The notes beneath the pieces were generated by a model. It saw only the letters and a program-made list of their open reading frames with translations, was not told the origin of the DNA and made no database searches. Positions 1 to 8,090 of a stretch of 40,448 nucleotides of DNA are shown one piece after another. Position numbers and translations under genes: made by a program. The DNA is taken from assembly GCA_040219575.1 (NCBI GenBank), contig JAVJSD010000078.1, positions 1-40,448 of the forward strand, given 5' to 3'. Source of the DNA: JAVJSD01 sp040219575. GTDB lineage: Bacteria > Planctomycetota > Planctomycetia > Pirellulales > Pirellulaceae. Each line of letters begins with the position of its first letter. The first letter of the stretch is position 1.

Positions 1-141
1 GGCTACACGGATCTCCGCGGCCGCTTCGACTACACCTCGCTGAACACCAACGAGTTGGACTTCGTGGAGAAGTTCTCGCTGCTGGTCCTCAGCGACACCC
101 ATGGCGCCGTCGTCCGCGAAGCCAGCCCGCCCAAGCGGTAG
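1..141 (+). CDS. C-terminal end of a truncated protein of unknown function
   Basis: The window opens inside an open frame (frame 1) that runs 46 codons to a TAG at 139-141. The tail reads GYTDLRGRFDY near its start, then EKFSLLVLSDTHGAVVRE, and ends in a basic PPKR. It has a beta-rich pattern and resembles the C-terminal ends of very large secreted planctomycete proteins with repeated beta-sandwich domains, but that is only an impression. The start lies outside the window, so length, signal peptide and function cannot be judged. The next gene is convergent (ends at 355), leaving a 213-base spacer. Confidence 0.6.
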   Translation, partial: GYTDLRGRFDYTSLNTNELDFVEKFSLLVLSDTHGAVVREASPPKR

Positions 142-165
142 CGTGATCGCCGCCGCCGGGCGACA

Positions 166-262
166 CCACCGAGGACACAGAGAGCACAGAGAAAGAAGAA
201 AGTACCTGCAATCGCTACGTCTTGCGGATTCTTTCTGTGTGCTCTGTGCTCCCTGTGGTCGT
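166..262. repeat. Imperfect inverted repeat in a convergent spacer
   Basis: Purine-rich sequence at about 168-201 (GAGCACAGAGAAAGAA) faces its imperfect complement at about 230-262 (TTCTTTCTGTGTGCTCTG). The pairing is interrupted, but shared blocks such as GAGCACAGAG and AGAAAGAA are clear. It sits between the stop codons of two convergent genes, so it may act as a transcription end in either direction. There is no U-tract, so a classical intrinsic terminator is not supported. Confidence 0.4.
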
Positions 263-354
263 TCCCGTGAATGCGCGCCGGCGTCCGGCGCGTTTCGGCT
301 GCACCTGTGCGTCACGAGCCTGCGGAAACGTACCGGGCGGCGTGATCGCTTGGT

Positions 355-1656
355 CTACGCAGGGGATTCCGCTTGATAGTCGCGTCCGCTGCGGGCTGCG
401 AAGATGACCAGCAAGAGACCGACGCCCATCAGGCCGGCGGCGGCGAAGTATGGCAGGTTGAGTTGGAGCTTCATGAGGGGAATGCCAAGTCCCGAGCCAA
501 AGATTCGGGCCAGCGAACTCATGCTCTGCCCCAGCCCCAACACGCCGCCCTGCCGCGTGGGATCGCTGCGTCGCGAGAGCATCGAATTCAGGTTGGGCTG
601 CATGAACGAGAAGCCGGCCACCACCACGGCCAGCGCGGCGAACAGCAGCGCGGTCGAGTGCTGCATCACGGCCAGCAGCATCAGCAGAAAGCCGACGATC
701 TCGATCAGCGCTCCGGCCGACGCCAGCACGCCCTCGCTGACGCGTCCCGCCAGGCGTCGCACGACGCCTCCCTGCACCAGCGCCAGGGTGAAGCCGATGA
801 AGGCGTAGGTGAGGCAGATCTGGCGCCAACTGAACTCGAACGGACTTCCCGGCGCCTCGTCGCCTCCCTTGATCATCAGCGACAGGGTGGTCTCGAAATT
901 CGCGAACGAGAACACGCACACAAAGATGGCGACCAGAAGTGGGCCGATCGACGGCGTGGCGAGCGAAGCCTTGAGTTTCTGAAAGTCCAACAGCTTCCGT
1001 GAGGCCGACTCGCTCCCCTTGCGCAGCGACTCCGGGAGCAGGAAGACCGCCAGCAGCAGCGCGACGGCGGAAAGTCCCGCGGCGACGAATCCCGGCATCG
1101 GGCCGGGAGCGGCGTCGCGGTTCGGAACCGCCAGAAAGCCCAGCAGCGGTCCGAACGTGAACCCCATGCCGAAGGCCATGCCGATCAGCGCCATGCCGCG
1201 CGGTCGGCGCTCGAGCGTTGTGCTGTCGGCGATGTAGGCCTGGGCCGTGGAGATCGTCGCTCCCGCGATACCGGCGCCGATCCGCGACACGAACAGCAGC
1301 GGAAAGGCCATCCAGGCGGTTGCCGGATCGAGGGCCAACAGCGTCGCCACGCCGAACAGGCTGTAGAACGCCACCGAACCGCCCAGACCGATCATCAACA
1401 CCGGTCGTCGGCCGACGCGGTCGGAAAGCCGCCCCCACATCGGCGCGAAGACGAACTGCATGGCCGAGAAGCTGGCCATCAACAAGCCCAGTTGCCAACC
1501 ACCCTTGTCGGTGGCGAACTGGTTGGCGTAGATCGGCAACAGCGGCAACACCATGCCGAAGCCGAGCAGGTCGACGAACACCGTCAAGAAGATGACCAGC
1601 AGCGAGCCTTTGTGAGGCTCGGCGGCCTGGGATGACGGACCGGCGGTGGAATTCAT
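355..1656 (-). CDS. MFS transporter, tetracycline-resistance (TCR/Tet) type
   Basis: A 433-residue, very hydrophobic protein with the spacing of a 12-helix major facilitator in the inner membrane. The first helix contains VFVDLLGFGMVLPLLPIYA, typical of TetA-like drug:H+ antiporters, and loop 2-3 carries the MFS motif A version GRLSDRVGRRPV (about residues 75-86). A second basic loop (VRRLAGRVSEG) marks the other half of the pseudo-repeat. I start at ATG 1656 (MNSTAGPSS) because the helix begins about 22 residues later; upstream in-frame ATGs add only low-complexity sequence. The family expels small hydrophobic compounds; the substrate here is unknown. The gene is divergent from the ligase at 1791, sharing a 134-base spacer with a strong palindrome. 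Confidence 0.88.
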   Translation of the reverse strand: MNSTAGPSSQAAEPHKGSLLVIFLTVFVDLLGFGMVLPLLPIYANQFATDKGGWQLGLLMASFSAMQFVFAPMWGRLSDRVGRRPVLMIGLGGSVAFYSLFGVATLLALDPATAWMAFPLLFVSRIGAGIAGATISTAQAYIADSTTLERRPRGMALIGMAFGMGFTFGPLLGFLAVPNRDAAPGPMPGFVAAGLSAVALLLAVFLLPESLRKGSESASRKLLDFQKLKASLATPSIGPLLVAIFVCVFSFANFETTLSLMIKGGDEAPGSPFEFSWRQICLTYAFIGFTLALVQGGVVRRLAGRVSEGVLASAGALIEIVGFLLMLLAVMQHSTALLFAALAVVVAGFSFMQPNLNSMLSRRSDPTRQGGVLGLGQSMSSLARIFGSGLGIPLMKLQLNLPYFAAAGLMGVGLLLVIFAARSGRDYQAESPA

Positions 1657-1719
1657 GAGCGTGCCATGAGCGTGCGGGGGCGGGGTGCGTGGGGTGGGCT
1701 TAAGCAAATGTAGCATTCG

Positions 1720-1747
1720 CCTGCTCCCGGCGATAACGGGGAGCAGG
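1720..1747. promoter_or_regulatory. Perfect 9-bp inverted repeat between divergent genes
   Basis: CCTGCTCCC (1720-1728) and GGGAGCAGG (1739-1747) are perfect complements around a 10-base spacer. The palindrome is the only notable structure between the divergent MFS gene (start 1656) and the ligase gene (start 1791). It could be an operator for both genes, or simply one of the small hairpins scattered through this genome. No regulator gene is adjacent. Confidence 0.4.
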
Positions 1748-1790
1748 CCAGCGCCTTTCGCGGCTTTTGGCCACACCTTATCATGCCTGC

Positions 1791-3062
1791 ATGTTGACCA
1801 CGACCAACGAAGAGCGACGCCGCCTGGAGACGCTCGACGCACAATCGCTCGCAGCCCACCAGCTCGCCCGGCTGAACTCCCTGTTGCAGTCGGTCCTTCC
1901 GCGTAATCGCTTTTACGCCGAAAAACTGTCGAGCATTCGCCTCCCGCTGACGAGCCTCGACGATCTGGCTGCGTTCCCCTACACCTTCAAAGAGCAGCTG
2001 GTTACCGGCTCGCACGGCGCGGTGGCGGCCAACCTCACCTACCCCATCGACGACTATGTGCGCTATCACCAAACGTCGGGAACTCGAGGCCGGCCGATGG
2101 TCGTTCTCGACACGGCCCAGGACTGGCAGTGGTGGATCGACGCTTGGCAGTTCGTGCTCGACGCGGCCGGCGTCGAGTCGAGCGACCGGGCCTTCCTGGC
2201 GTTTTCCTTCGGTCCCTTCATCGGGTTCTGGAGCGCGTGCGACGCCCTGGAAGCCCGGGGCTGTTTGACCATTCCCAGCGGCGGCCTAAGCACGGTGGCG
2301 CGACTCGAAATGATGCGCAATAGCCGCGCCACGGTGTTGCTTTGCACGCCCAGCTACGCCTTGCACATGGCGGAGTCGGCCGAGCAAAACCAGATCGACG
2401 TCGCCGCGCTCGACGTCAGGTGCATCGTGGTGGCGGGCGAACCCGGCGGTTCGATCCCCGCCGTCCGCGACCGCATCGAGTCCGCCTGGAACGCGCGCGT
2501 GATCGACCATTCGGGGGCCAGCGAGGTGGGCCCCTGGGGCTATGCCGACGCATCGGGGCGGGGCGTTTACGTCAATGAGTCGGAATTCATCGCCGAATTC
2601 CTTTCCGTGGATTCCGGCCAAGAGGCCGGTGAAGGCGAACTCTCGGAATTGGTGCTGACCACGCTCGGCCGCGCCGGCTGCCCGGTGCTCCGCTATCGCA
2701 CCGGCGACCTGGTCCGTCCCACCTGGAACTCCGAGGGCGCCAACAACTTCGTGATGCTCGAGGGAGGCGTGTTGGGTCGCTCAGACGACATGATGATCAT
2801 CCGCGGCGTGAACGTGTTTCCCACTTCGGTGGAGCAGATTCTGCGCAGTTTTCCGGAATTGGTCGAATACCGCATGACCGCCACGAAACAGCACGAGATG
2901 GACGAATTGACCGTCGAGATCGAAGACCGCCTCGGCCAACCGCAACGCGTGGCGAAGGAGCTTCAGCTGCGTTTGGGTTTGCGGATTGAAGTTCGGGAAG
3001 TTCCCTTGGGTACGTTGCCTCGCTTCGAGGCCAAAGGCAAACGCTTTGTGGACCAGCGATGA
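1791..3062 (+). CDS. Phenylacetate-CoA ligase-like AMP-forming acyl ligase
   Basis: A 423-residue adenylate-forming enzyme of the PaaK subgroup, which activates a carboxylic acid with ATP and passes the acyl group to CoA. Visible signatures are the P-loop-like YHQTSGTRGRPMVV (about 94-107), the AGEPGG and SGASEVGPWGY region that binds adenylate (about 215-250), the YRTGDLV motif (about 302), and the hinge LGRSDDMMIIRGVNVFP (about 326-342) leading into the small C-terminal PaaK domain. The length is close to the family norm of about 430. ATG 1791 is chosen over the in-frame TTG 1767. Its TGA overlaps the ATG of the next gene (ATGA at 3059-3062), so the two are almost certainly translationally coupled. 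No phenylacetate catabolic genes are nearby, so the true substrate acid is open. Confidence 0.85.
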   Translation: MLTTTNEERRRLETLDAQSLAAHQLARLNSLLQSVLPRNRFYAEKLSSIRLPLTSLDDLAAFPYTFKEQLVTGSHGAVAANLTYPIDDYVRYHQTSGTRGRPMVVLDTAQDWQWWIDAWQFVLDAAGVESSDRAFLAFSFGPFIGFWSACDALEARGCLTIPSGGLSTVARLEMMRNSRATVLLCTPSYALHMAESAEQNQIDVAALDVRCIVVAGEPGGSIPAVRDRIESAWNARVIDHSGASEVGPWGYADASGRGVYVNESEFIAEFLSVDSGQEAGEGELSELVLTTLGRAGCPVLRYRTGDLVRPTWNSEGANNFVMLEGGVLGRSDDMMIIRGVNVFPTSVEQILRSFPELVEYRMTATKQHEMDELTVEIEDRLGQPQRVAKELQLRLGLRIEVREVPLGTLPRFEAKGKRFVDQR

Positions 3063-4312
3063 ATCTCACAACTGAGCTCGTGGACGCCTGCCGTCGGCAG
3101 TTCCCGGCCCTCTCGCGACGCGTCGGCGACCATCCGGCCATGTTCTTCGACGGCCCCGGAGGGACGCAGACGCCGCTGCGCGTGATTGAGGCGGTAAGCC
3201 ATTACCTGGCCCATACCAACGCCAATCACGAGGGGCGCTTCGCGACCAGCCGCGAGAGCGACGCCCTGCTGCACGAGGCGCATCGCGCGATGGCCGACTT
3301 TCTAGGCGCCGACGACGCCGAGGAAATCGCCTTCGGCGCGAACATGACGTCGCTCACCTTCGCCCTTTCCCGCAGCCTGGCCCAAACCTGGAGGGAGGGC
3401 GACGAGGTCGTGGTCACGCGACTCGATCACGACGCCAACGTCTCGCCCTGGGTGCTGGCGGCGCGCGACGCGGGGGCGACGGTGCGCTACGTCGAGGTGA
3501 ACCGCGACGACTGCACGCTCGATCTGGAGGATTTCCGCGGCAAGATCAACGACCGCACCGTGCTCGTCGCCGTCGGCTGCGCCTCCAACGCCAGCGGCAG
3601 CATCAACCCGGTCAAGCAGATCTGCCGTTGGGCGCGCGAGGCGGGCGCCTTGTCGTTTCTCGACGCCGTGCACTTCGCGCCGCACGCCCGCATCGACGTG
3701 CAGGATTTCGGCTGCGATCTGCTGGCCTGCTCGGCCTACAAGTTCTTCGGCCCGCACGTGGGGGTGATGTGGGGCCGGCGCTCACTGCTCGAGGCGACGC
3801 CGGCCTACAAAGTCCGCCCGGCGACCGACGCGCTGCCGGGCAAATGGATGACCGGCACGCAGAATCACGAAGGCATCGCCGGGGCGCTGTCGGCGGTCGA
3901 GTATCTCGCCGCCTTGGGCCGCGACATTCAGGCGGACGAATCGCTCGACCGCCGCACCGCGCTGACGGCCGCCATGACCGGCATCTGCGGCTACGAGGGC
4001 GGCCTGATCGAACGGCTGCTCGATGGACTCGCCGGCATCGAGGCGATCAAGGTCTGGGGCATCACCGACAAGGCGCGCCTCGGCGAGCGGTTGCCGACCG
4101 TTTCCATCACCCACGAGCGGCATACCGCCGACGAATTGGCCGAGCAACTCGGCCGTCGCGGCATGTTTGTGTGGAGCGGCAATTACTACGCGCTGCAACT
4201 TACCGAGACGCTGGGCCTCGAGCCCCAAGGCATGTGCCGCATTGGGCTGGTGCACTACAACACCGCGCAAGAGGTCGACGCCCTGCTAGCAGTTCTGGGC
4301 GAACTGTCGTAA
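3059..4312 (+). CDS. Cysteine desulfurase-like PLP enzyme (class V aminotransferase, VC1184-like subfamily)
   Basis: A 417-residue fold-type I PLP enzyme. FFDGPGGTQTP near the N-terminus (about 30-40) is characteristic of the VC1184-type branch of cysteine desulfurase homologues. The PLP region is recognisable: FGANMTSLTFALSR (about 98), the cofactor aspartate and histidine in SFLDAVHFAPH (about 199-209), and the Schiff-base lysine in CSAYKFFGPHVG (about 223-234). The SufS-type catalytic cysteine loop is not obvious, so desulfurase activity is not assured; members of this branch may act on other amino acids or their derivatives. It overlaps the upstream ligase by four bases. The pairing suggests a two-step modification of an amino- or carboxylic-acid substrate, which is inference. 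Confidence 0.82.
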   Translation: MNLTTELVDACRRQFPALSRRVGDHPAMFFDGPGGTQTPLRVIEAVSHYLAHTNANHEGRFATSRESDALLHEAHRAMADFLGADDAEEIAFGANMTSLTFALSRSLAQTWREGDEVVVTRLDHDANVSPWVLAARDAGATVRYVEVNRDDCTLDLEDFRGKINDRTVLVAVGCASNASGSINPVKQICRWAREAGALSFLDAVHFAPHARIDVQDFGCDLLACSAYKFFGPHVGVMWGRRSLLEATPAYKVRPATDALPGKWMTGTQNHEGIAGALSAVEYLAALGRDIQADESLDRRTALTAAMTGICGYEGGLIERLLDGLAGIEAIKVWGITDKARLGERLPTVSITHERHTADELAEQLGRRGMFVWSGNYYALQLTETLGLEPQGMCRIGLVHYNTAQEVDALLAVLGELS

Positions 4313-4670
4313 TCAGCGCCGCGTTGTCGCGAAGAATTCGGGTAGCAGAAGTCGTGAGACTTCTGGAAGTTCCATCGTTGATCGGAATTCCGGAACTCAC
4401 GAGCTCACACGCGTTCGGCCACCCTGATAGCAAGACGCAGCGGAAGTTCGCGGCCGCAGCCTTCCCATCTTTCGCATCTTCATTCGACCGTAGCGATTCT
4501 AGCGGTTTTGATGCGAGAACGACCGAACCGTGGGCCGACAAACGTTGAAGGACTCTCGCCGTCGCACGCGCCTGCGCGGCGATTGGTCCAAAGCCGCCAC
4601 GATTCGTTCGCCGCGAATCGGACTTGCCGTTTCCGTTCAGGCCGCGTTGATTCAGCGCGCGATTGCTTGC
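4313..4670. repeat. Spacer with a GTGA-loop hairpin repeat
   Basis: This 358-base gap has no convincing gene. At 4347-4364 lies the hairpin AGAAGTC-GTGA-GACTTCT, preceded by GTAGC and followed by GG, one member of a repeat family also seen at 15642-15976, 24199-24265 and 31213-31289. A degenerate partner (GGAACTCACGAGCTC and nearby GTTCGGCCAC) follows at about 4392-4422 in the opposite orientation. The rest, up to the ATG at 4671, shows no clear promoter. An open frame extends upstream from 4671 to 4530, but its sequence is arginine-rich filler. Confidence 0.6.
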
Positions 4671-7025
4671 ATGAGCTCCGCCCAACCGCTTCACCGCACG
4701 ATTCGCCGCGTCACCCGCCAGATGCGGCTCGATGCCGCGCACCAGGCGGCGGCGGAGCATGTCGACGCCGACGAAGCGGTCGACGATCTCGCGTCCGAGG
4801 ACGAACGTACCGCGCAAGCCCTGGAGCACGCCGAAGAAGAAGTCGCCGCCGCCGCTTCCCGCCCCCTGTTGGTCGTGCAGGAAGACGAGCAGGCCGCGAC
4901 GGAGATGGACGCACGGGAGGCGAATGAGGCGCCAAGCGCCACGCGCGTTTCGTCCCGAACCAGGCCACAAGGCGCCGTCTCGAACCAACCTGCGTCGCCG
5001 GCATTGGTCGCCGAAACAAGACGCCAGGTCGATGAATTGGCGATCGAGATCTCTCAACTCGCCAAGTCGGACTGCGGATACGAGCAGTTTTGTCGTGGGT
5101 TTCTCGATCGCGTCTGCGGCGCCCTGGCGACGCATGGCGGCGGTGTGTGGGAAATCGGCGAATCTCAGCCCCGGTTGCTGTACGCGATCAATCTCGCGCA
5201 TCCGACGGAAGTTGCGGAAGACGGCGAATCGCCCGGGCGAGCCGAGCACGACGACGTCTCGAGCGGCGTCGGCCATAGGGCGCTCGTCGCCGCATCCGCC
5301 GCCGCGGGGCAATCGCTGGCGATGCCGCCTCGCTCGCGCCTCTCCGCCGGCGACGCCATCAACGACAGCGAGCACCTTTTGCTGCTGGCGCCCGTCGCCG
5401 TCGCGGGAAACGTTCAGCTCGTGATCGAAGTGTTGCAGCGGCCCGGCCGCGGCCCCGTCACGGAGCGCGGCTACCTGCGGTTCCTGGAGCGCATGTGCCA
5501 GTTCGCCGCCGAGTACCTCCGCGGCCGTCGCCTGCGGGAGTATGGCGAACGCGACGCACTGTGGGAGCAGGTCGAGGGCTATCTCGGCGAATTGCATCAG
5601 GGCCTCAACCTGCGTCGCACGTTGTACACCATCGCCAACGAAGGCCGACGCCTCATCGGCTGCGATCGTGTCAGCGTCGCGCTTTGCCGTGGGCGGCGAT
5701 GCAATGTGGAGGTCGTCAGCGGACTCGAATCGTTCGACAAGCGGGCGCAGGAAGTGAAACGGCTGGGACGTCTGGCCCGGGCGGTGGTCGTCACGGGCGA
5801 GCCGCTCTGGTTCGATGGTTCGCACGGCGACCTGCCGCCGCAGATCGAGGTCGTACTGCACGACTACATCGACCGCTCCCACGCCCGCAAACTCATCGTG
5901 CTTCCGCTGAATCGGCCCTTGGGCGATGCCAGCGACGATTCGCGCCAAGGCCGGGAGTGCGTCGGCGCGCTGATCGTCGAACAGCTCGCGGGCGGCGAGG
6001 ATCCACCGCAATTGAAACACAAGGCGCGGCTCGTCGCCCGACACGCGGCGCCCGCCCTGGCGAACGCGGTTGACCACGACGGTCTGTTCCTGCTGCCGCT
6101 GTGGAAGGCGATCGGCCGGATGCGATGGGTGGTGGAAGCGAGAAACCTGCCCAAGGTGGCCACGGCCATCGGCGTTCTCGCCGCCCTCGTGCTCAGCCTG
6201 CTGATCGTGCCGTACCGTTTCGACGTGGCGGCCGACGGCAAGCTTCAGCCGCAGGTCCGCCGAGAAGTGTTCGCAAGTATCGAGGGCACCGTCGTCGAAG
6301 TTCCCGTGGAGCACTTGCAGCAAGTCGCCGAAGGAGACATCGTCGCTCGCCTGCGAAACACCGAACTCGAACAGGAGATCGAAACGCTGCTCGGCCAGCG
6401 GACTTCGACGCGCGAACGTCTGTTGTCGATTCAACGCGCGCTGCTCGACACGCGGCTCAATCCCCAGGAGCAGAACCGGCTCAACGGAGAGTTGGCCACG
6501 CTGCAGGAAACGGCGGACAGCATCGAGCGGATGATGGCGTTGGTCCGCGAAAAGGAAAAACGTCTCGACGTCCGATCCCCCACCACGGGACAGGTCTCGA
6601 CCTGGCAAGTCCGAGACATCCTGCTGCGGCGTCTCGTGCAAGGCGGACAAAGCCTGATGACGGTCATCGACCCGACCAGCGCCTGGGAGTTGGAGTTGCG
6701 GCTGCCGGAGCGCCGCTTGCGGCACCTCATCGAAGCAGCGGAATCCGGCGGCGACGCGCCGTTGGAAGTCACGTTTGTGTTGGCGACGCATCCCGACACG
6801 CGACTCAGCGGCCGCGTGGTCCACATCGACCGCACGGCCGACGTCCGCGACGCCAACGGCAATACGGTGTTGGTGCGCGTCGCCATCGACAAAGACACGT
6901 TGCCCGACCTGCGCGACGGCGCCAAGGTGACGGCCCGCGTTCACTGCGGCGAGCGCCCCCTGGGCTATGTGTTGTTTCACGACTTGATCGAAACGGTGCA
7001 GGCCAAGGTCCTGTTTTGGTTCTAA
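4671..7025 (+). CDS. GAF-domain sensor fused to a HlyD-type membrane-fusion domain
   Basis: A 784-residue fusion and first gene of a three-gene module. Residues 1-110 are charged and probably disordered. A GAF-like region covers about 120-286, and a clearer GAF domain about 306-463 (LRRTLYTIANEGRRLIGCDRV, then GALIVEQL). One transmembrane helix follows (about 497-515, IGVLAALVLSLLIVPY). Beyond it come a barrel-sandwich hybrid half (GKLQPQVRREVFASIEGTVV), a coiled coil (about 560-630), the second half (RSPTTGQVSTWQV) and an adaptor beta-barrel. The GAF part should face the cytoplasm and the HlyD part the periplasm, so ligand or redox sensing could be coupled to envelope transport. I start at ATG 4671 (MSSAQPLHR) because upstream in-frame sequence lacks domain character. 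The C-terminus ends in an aromatic tail (FHDLIETVQAKVLFWF). A GAF sensor on a membrane-fusion protein is unusual. Confidence 0.85.
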   Translation: MSSAQPLHRTIRRVTRQMRLDAAHQAAAEHVDADEAVDDLASEDERTAQALEHAEEEVAAAASRPLLVVQEDEQAATEMDAREANEAPSATRVSSRTRPQGAVSNQPASPALVAETRRQVDELAIEISQLAKSDCGYEQFCRGFLDRVCGALATHGGGVWEIGESQPRLLYAINLAHPTEVAEDGESPGRAEHDDVSSGVGHRALVAASAAAGQSLAMPPRSRLSAGDAINDSEHLLLLAPVAVAGNVQLVIEVLQRPGRGPVTERGYLRFLERMCQFAAEYLRGRRLREYGERDALWEQVEGYLGELHQGLNLRRTLYTIANEGRRLIGCDRVSVALCRGRRCNVEVVSGLESFDKRAQEVKRLGRLARAVVVTGEPLWFDGSHGDLPPQIEVVLHDYIDRSHARKLIVLPLNRPLGDASDDSRQGRECVGALIVEQLAGGEDPPQLKHKARLVARHAAPALANAVDHDGLFLLPLWKAIGRMRWVVEARNLPKVATAIGVLAALVLSLLIVPYRFDVAADGKLQPQVRREVFASIEGTVVEVPVEHLQQVAEGDIVARLRNTELEQEIETLLGQRTSTRERLLSIQRALLDTRLNPQEQNRLNGELATLQETADSIERMMALVREKEKRLDVRSPTTGQVSTWQVRDILLRRLVQGGQSLMTVIDPTSAWELELRLPERRLRHLIEAAESGGDAPLEVTFVLATHPDTRLSGRVVHIDRTADVRDANGNTVLVRVAIDKDTLPDLRDGAKVTARVHCGERPLGYVLFHDLIETVQAKVLFWF

Positions 7026-7082
7026 CACAGACACCCTGTGGAGAAGTTCACGCGGCTTGCGAGTCACCTGCGATTCTCGGAA

Positions 7083-7106
7083 CCCTGGCGAATTCCCTGG
7101 CGAATT
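7083..7106 (+). repeat. Tandem 12-bp duplication in the module spacer
   Basis: CCCTGGCGAATT occurs twice head to tail (7083-7094 and 7095-7106) in the 156-base gap between the first and second genes of the HlyD module. Each copy contains GAATT, and the array is followed by CC. It may be a replication-slippage duplication or a binding site; nothing more can be supported. Confidence 0.5.
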
Positions 7107-7181
7107 CCGCTACGGCGACACCGAAGTCGCGCTGATTTCAGATCGCACTGCACGACGGGTATTCCGACGGAGACCAACGCC

Positions 7182-8087
7182 ATGATTCATACGATGACAT
7201 TCTCGTTGCTGGTGGCCCTGGCCGCCGGCGGACCGGTGGCGCGGATCGATCGCGCCGCATCGGGACCGCCCGACGTGGCGCACATTCCCCACTGCCTGGT
7301 CTCGTTGATCGAGGACCGCGAAGTCCCCGCCGAAGAAAGCGGACGGCTGTTGCAGGTGTTCGTGCAGGAAGGCGAGATGGTCCAACGCGACGCGTTGCTG
7401 GCGCAGATCGACGACCGCCAGCCGCAACTCGACAAATTCGCCGCCGAGATGAACCGCGACGCCGCGCTGGCCCGCGCCAGCGACGATATCGAGGTTAAAT
7501 ACGCCGAGGCGTCGTTCGACGTGGCCGACGCCGAACTGGTGCAGAAAGAACAGATCAACGCCAACTCCCCCGGTTCGATTCCGGTCACGGAAATCCGCCG
7601 CTTGCGGCTCACCCGCCGCCGCGCCGAACTGCAAATCGAGAAAAGCAAGCTCGATCTGCGGGTGGCGAAAATGACCGCCGACGTCGAACAGGCGGCGGTC
7701 ACGGCGGCCGACAACAACATCCAACGCCGCAAGATTCCCTCGCCCATCGGAGGCATGGTCGTGGAGATCAAGCACCACACCGGGGAATGGGTCAACGCCG
7801 GCGACACCGTGGCCCGCGTCGTCCGCATCGACCAATTGCGAGTCGAGGGATTCCTGAGCGTCAAGGAGTTCGACCCCGCCGAAGTCGATGGCAAGCTGGT
7901 TACCGTGGAAGTGGAGTTGGCGCGCGGGCGCCGCGAACAGTTTCACGGCCGCATCGTGTTCGTCAACCCGTTGGTCCTGTCGGGCGACAAGTACCGAGTG
8001 CGGGCCGAGGTCGAGAACCGCCTCGAGCGCAACCACTGGCTGTTGCAACCGGGCACTGCCGCGTCGATGTCGATCCACTTGCGCTAG
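7182..8087 (+). CDS. Secreted HlyD-family periplasmic adaptor
   Basis: A 301-residue membrane-fusion protein. The N-terminus (MIHTMTFSLLVALAAGG) is a short signal-like segment, so the protein is probably periplasmic or tethered to the inner membrane. The first barrel-sandwich half lies at about 40-75 (PAEESGRLLQVFVQEGEMV), a helical hairpin at about 80-190 (rich in A, E, K and R), the second half at about 185-215 (KIPSPIGGMVVEIKHHTGEWV), and a beta-barrel to the end. ATG 7182 has a GGAGA at 7169-7173, eight bases upstream; an earlier in-frame ATG at 7038 would add uncharacteristic sequence. The gene is 3 bases from the next one, so the two are co-transcribed. Such adaptors normally bridge an inner-membrane transporter and an outer-membrane channel; here the inner-membrane partner is likely the protease-type protein downstream. 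Confidence 0.85.
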   Translation: MIHTMTFSLLVALAAGGPVARIDRAASGPPDVAHIPHCLVSLIEDREVPAEESGRLLQVFVQEGEMVQRDALLAQIDDRQPQLDKFAAEMNRDAALARASDDIEVKYAEASFDVADAELVQKEQINANSPGSIPVTEIRRLRLTRRRAELQIEKSKLDLRVAKMTADVEQAAVTAADNNIQRRKIPSPIGGMVVEIKHHTGEWVNAGDTVARVVRIDQLRVEGFLSVKEFDPAEVDGKLVTVEVELARGRREQFHGRIVFVNPLVLSGDKYRVRAEVENRLERNHWLLQPGTAASMSIHLR

Positions 8088-8090
8088 CCG

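Noticed and set aside
4200..7067. Long minus-strand open frame opposite the GAF-HlyD gene
   Set aside because: It is the antisense shadow of a GC-rich gene. Its product is arginine- and glutamine-rich without domains, while the plus strand has clear GAF and HlyD signatures.
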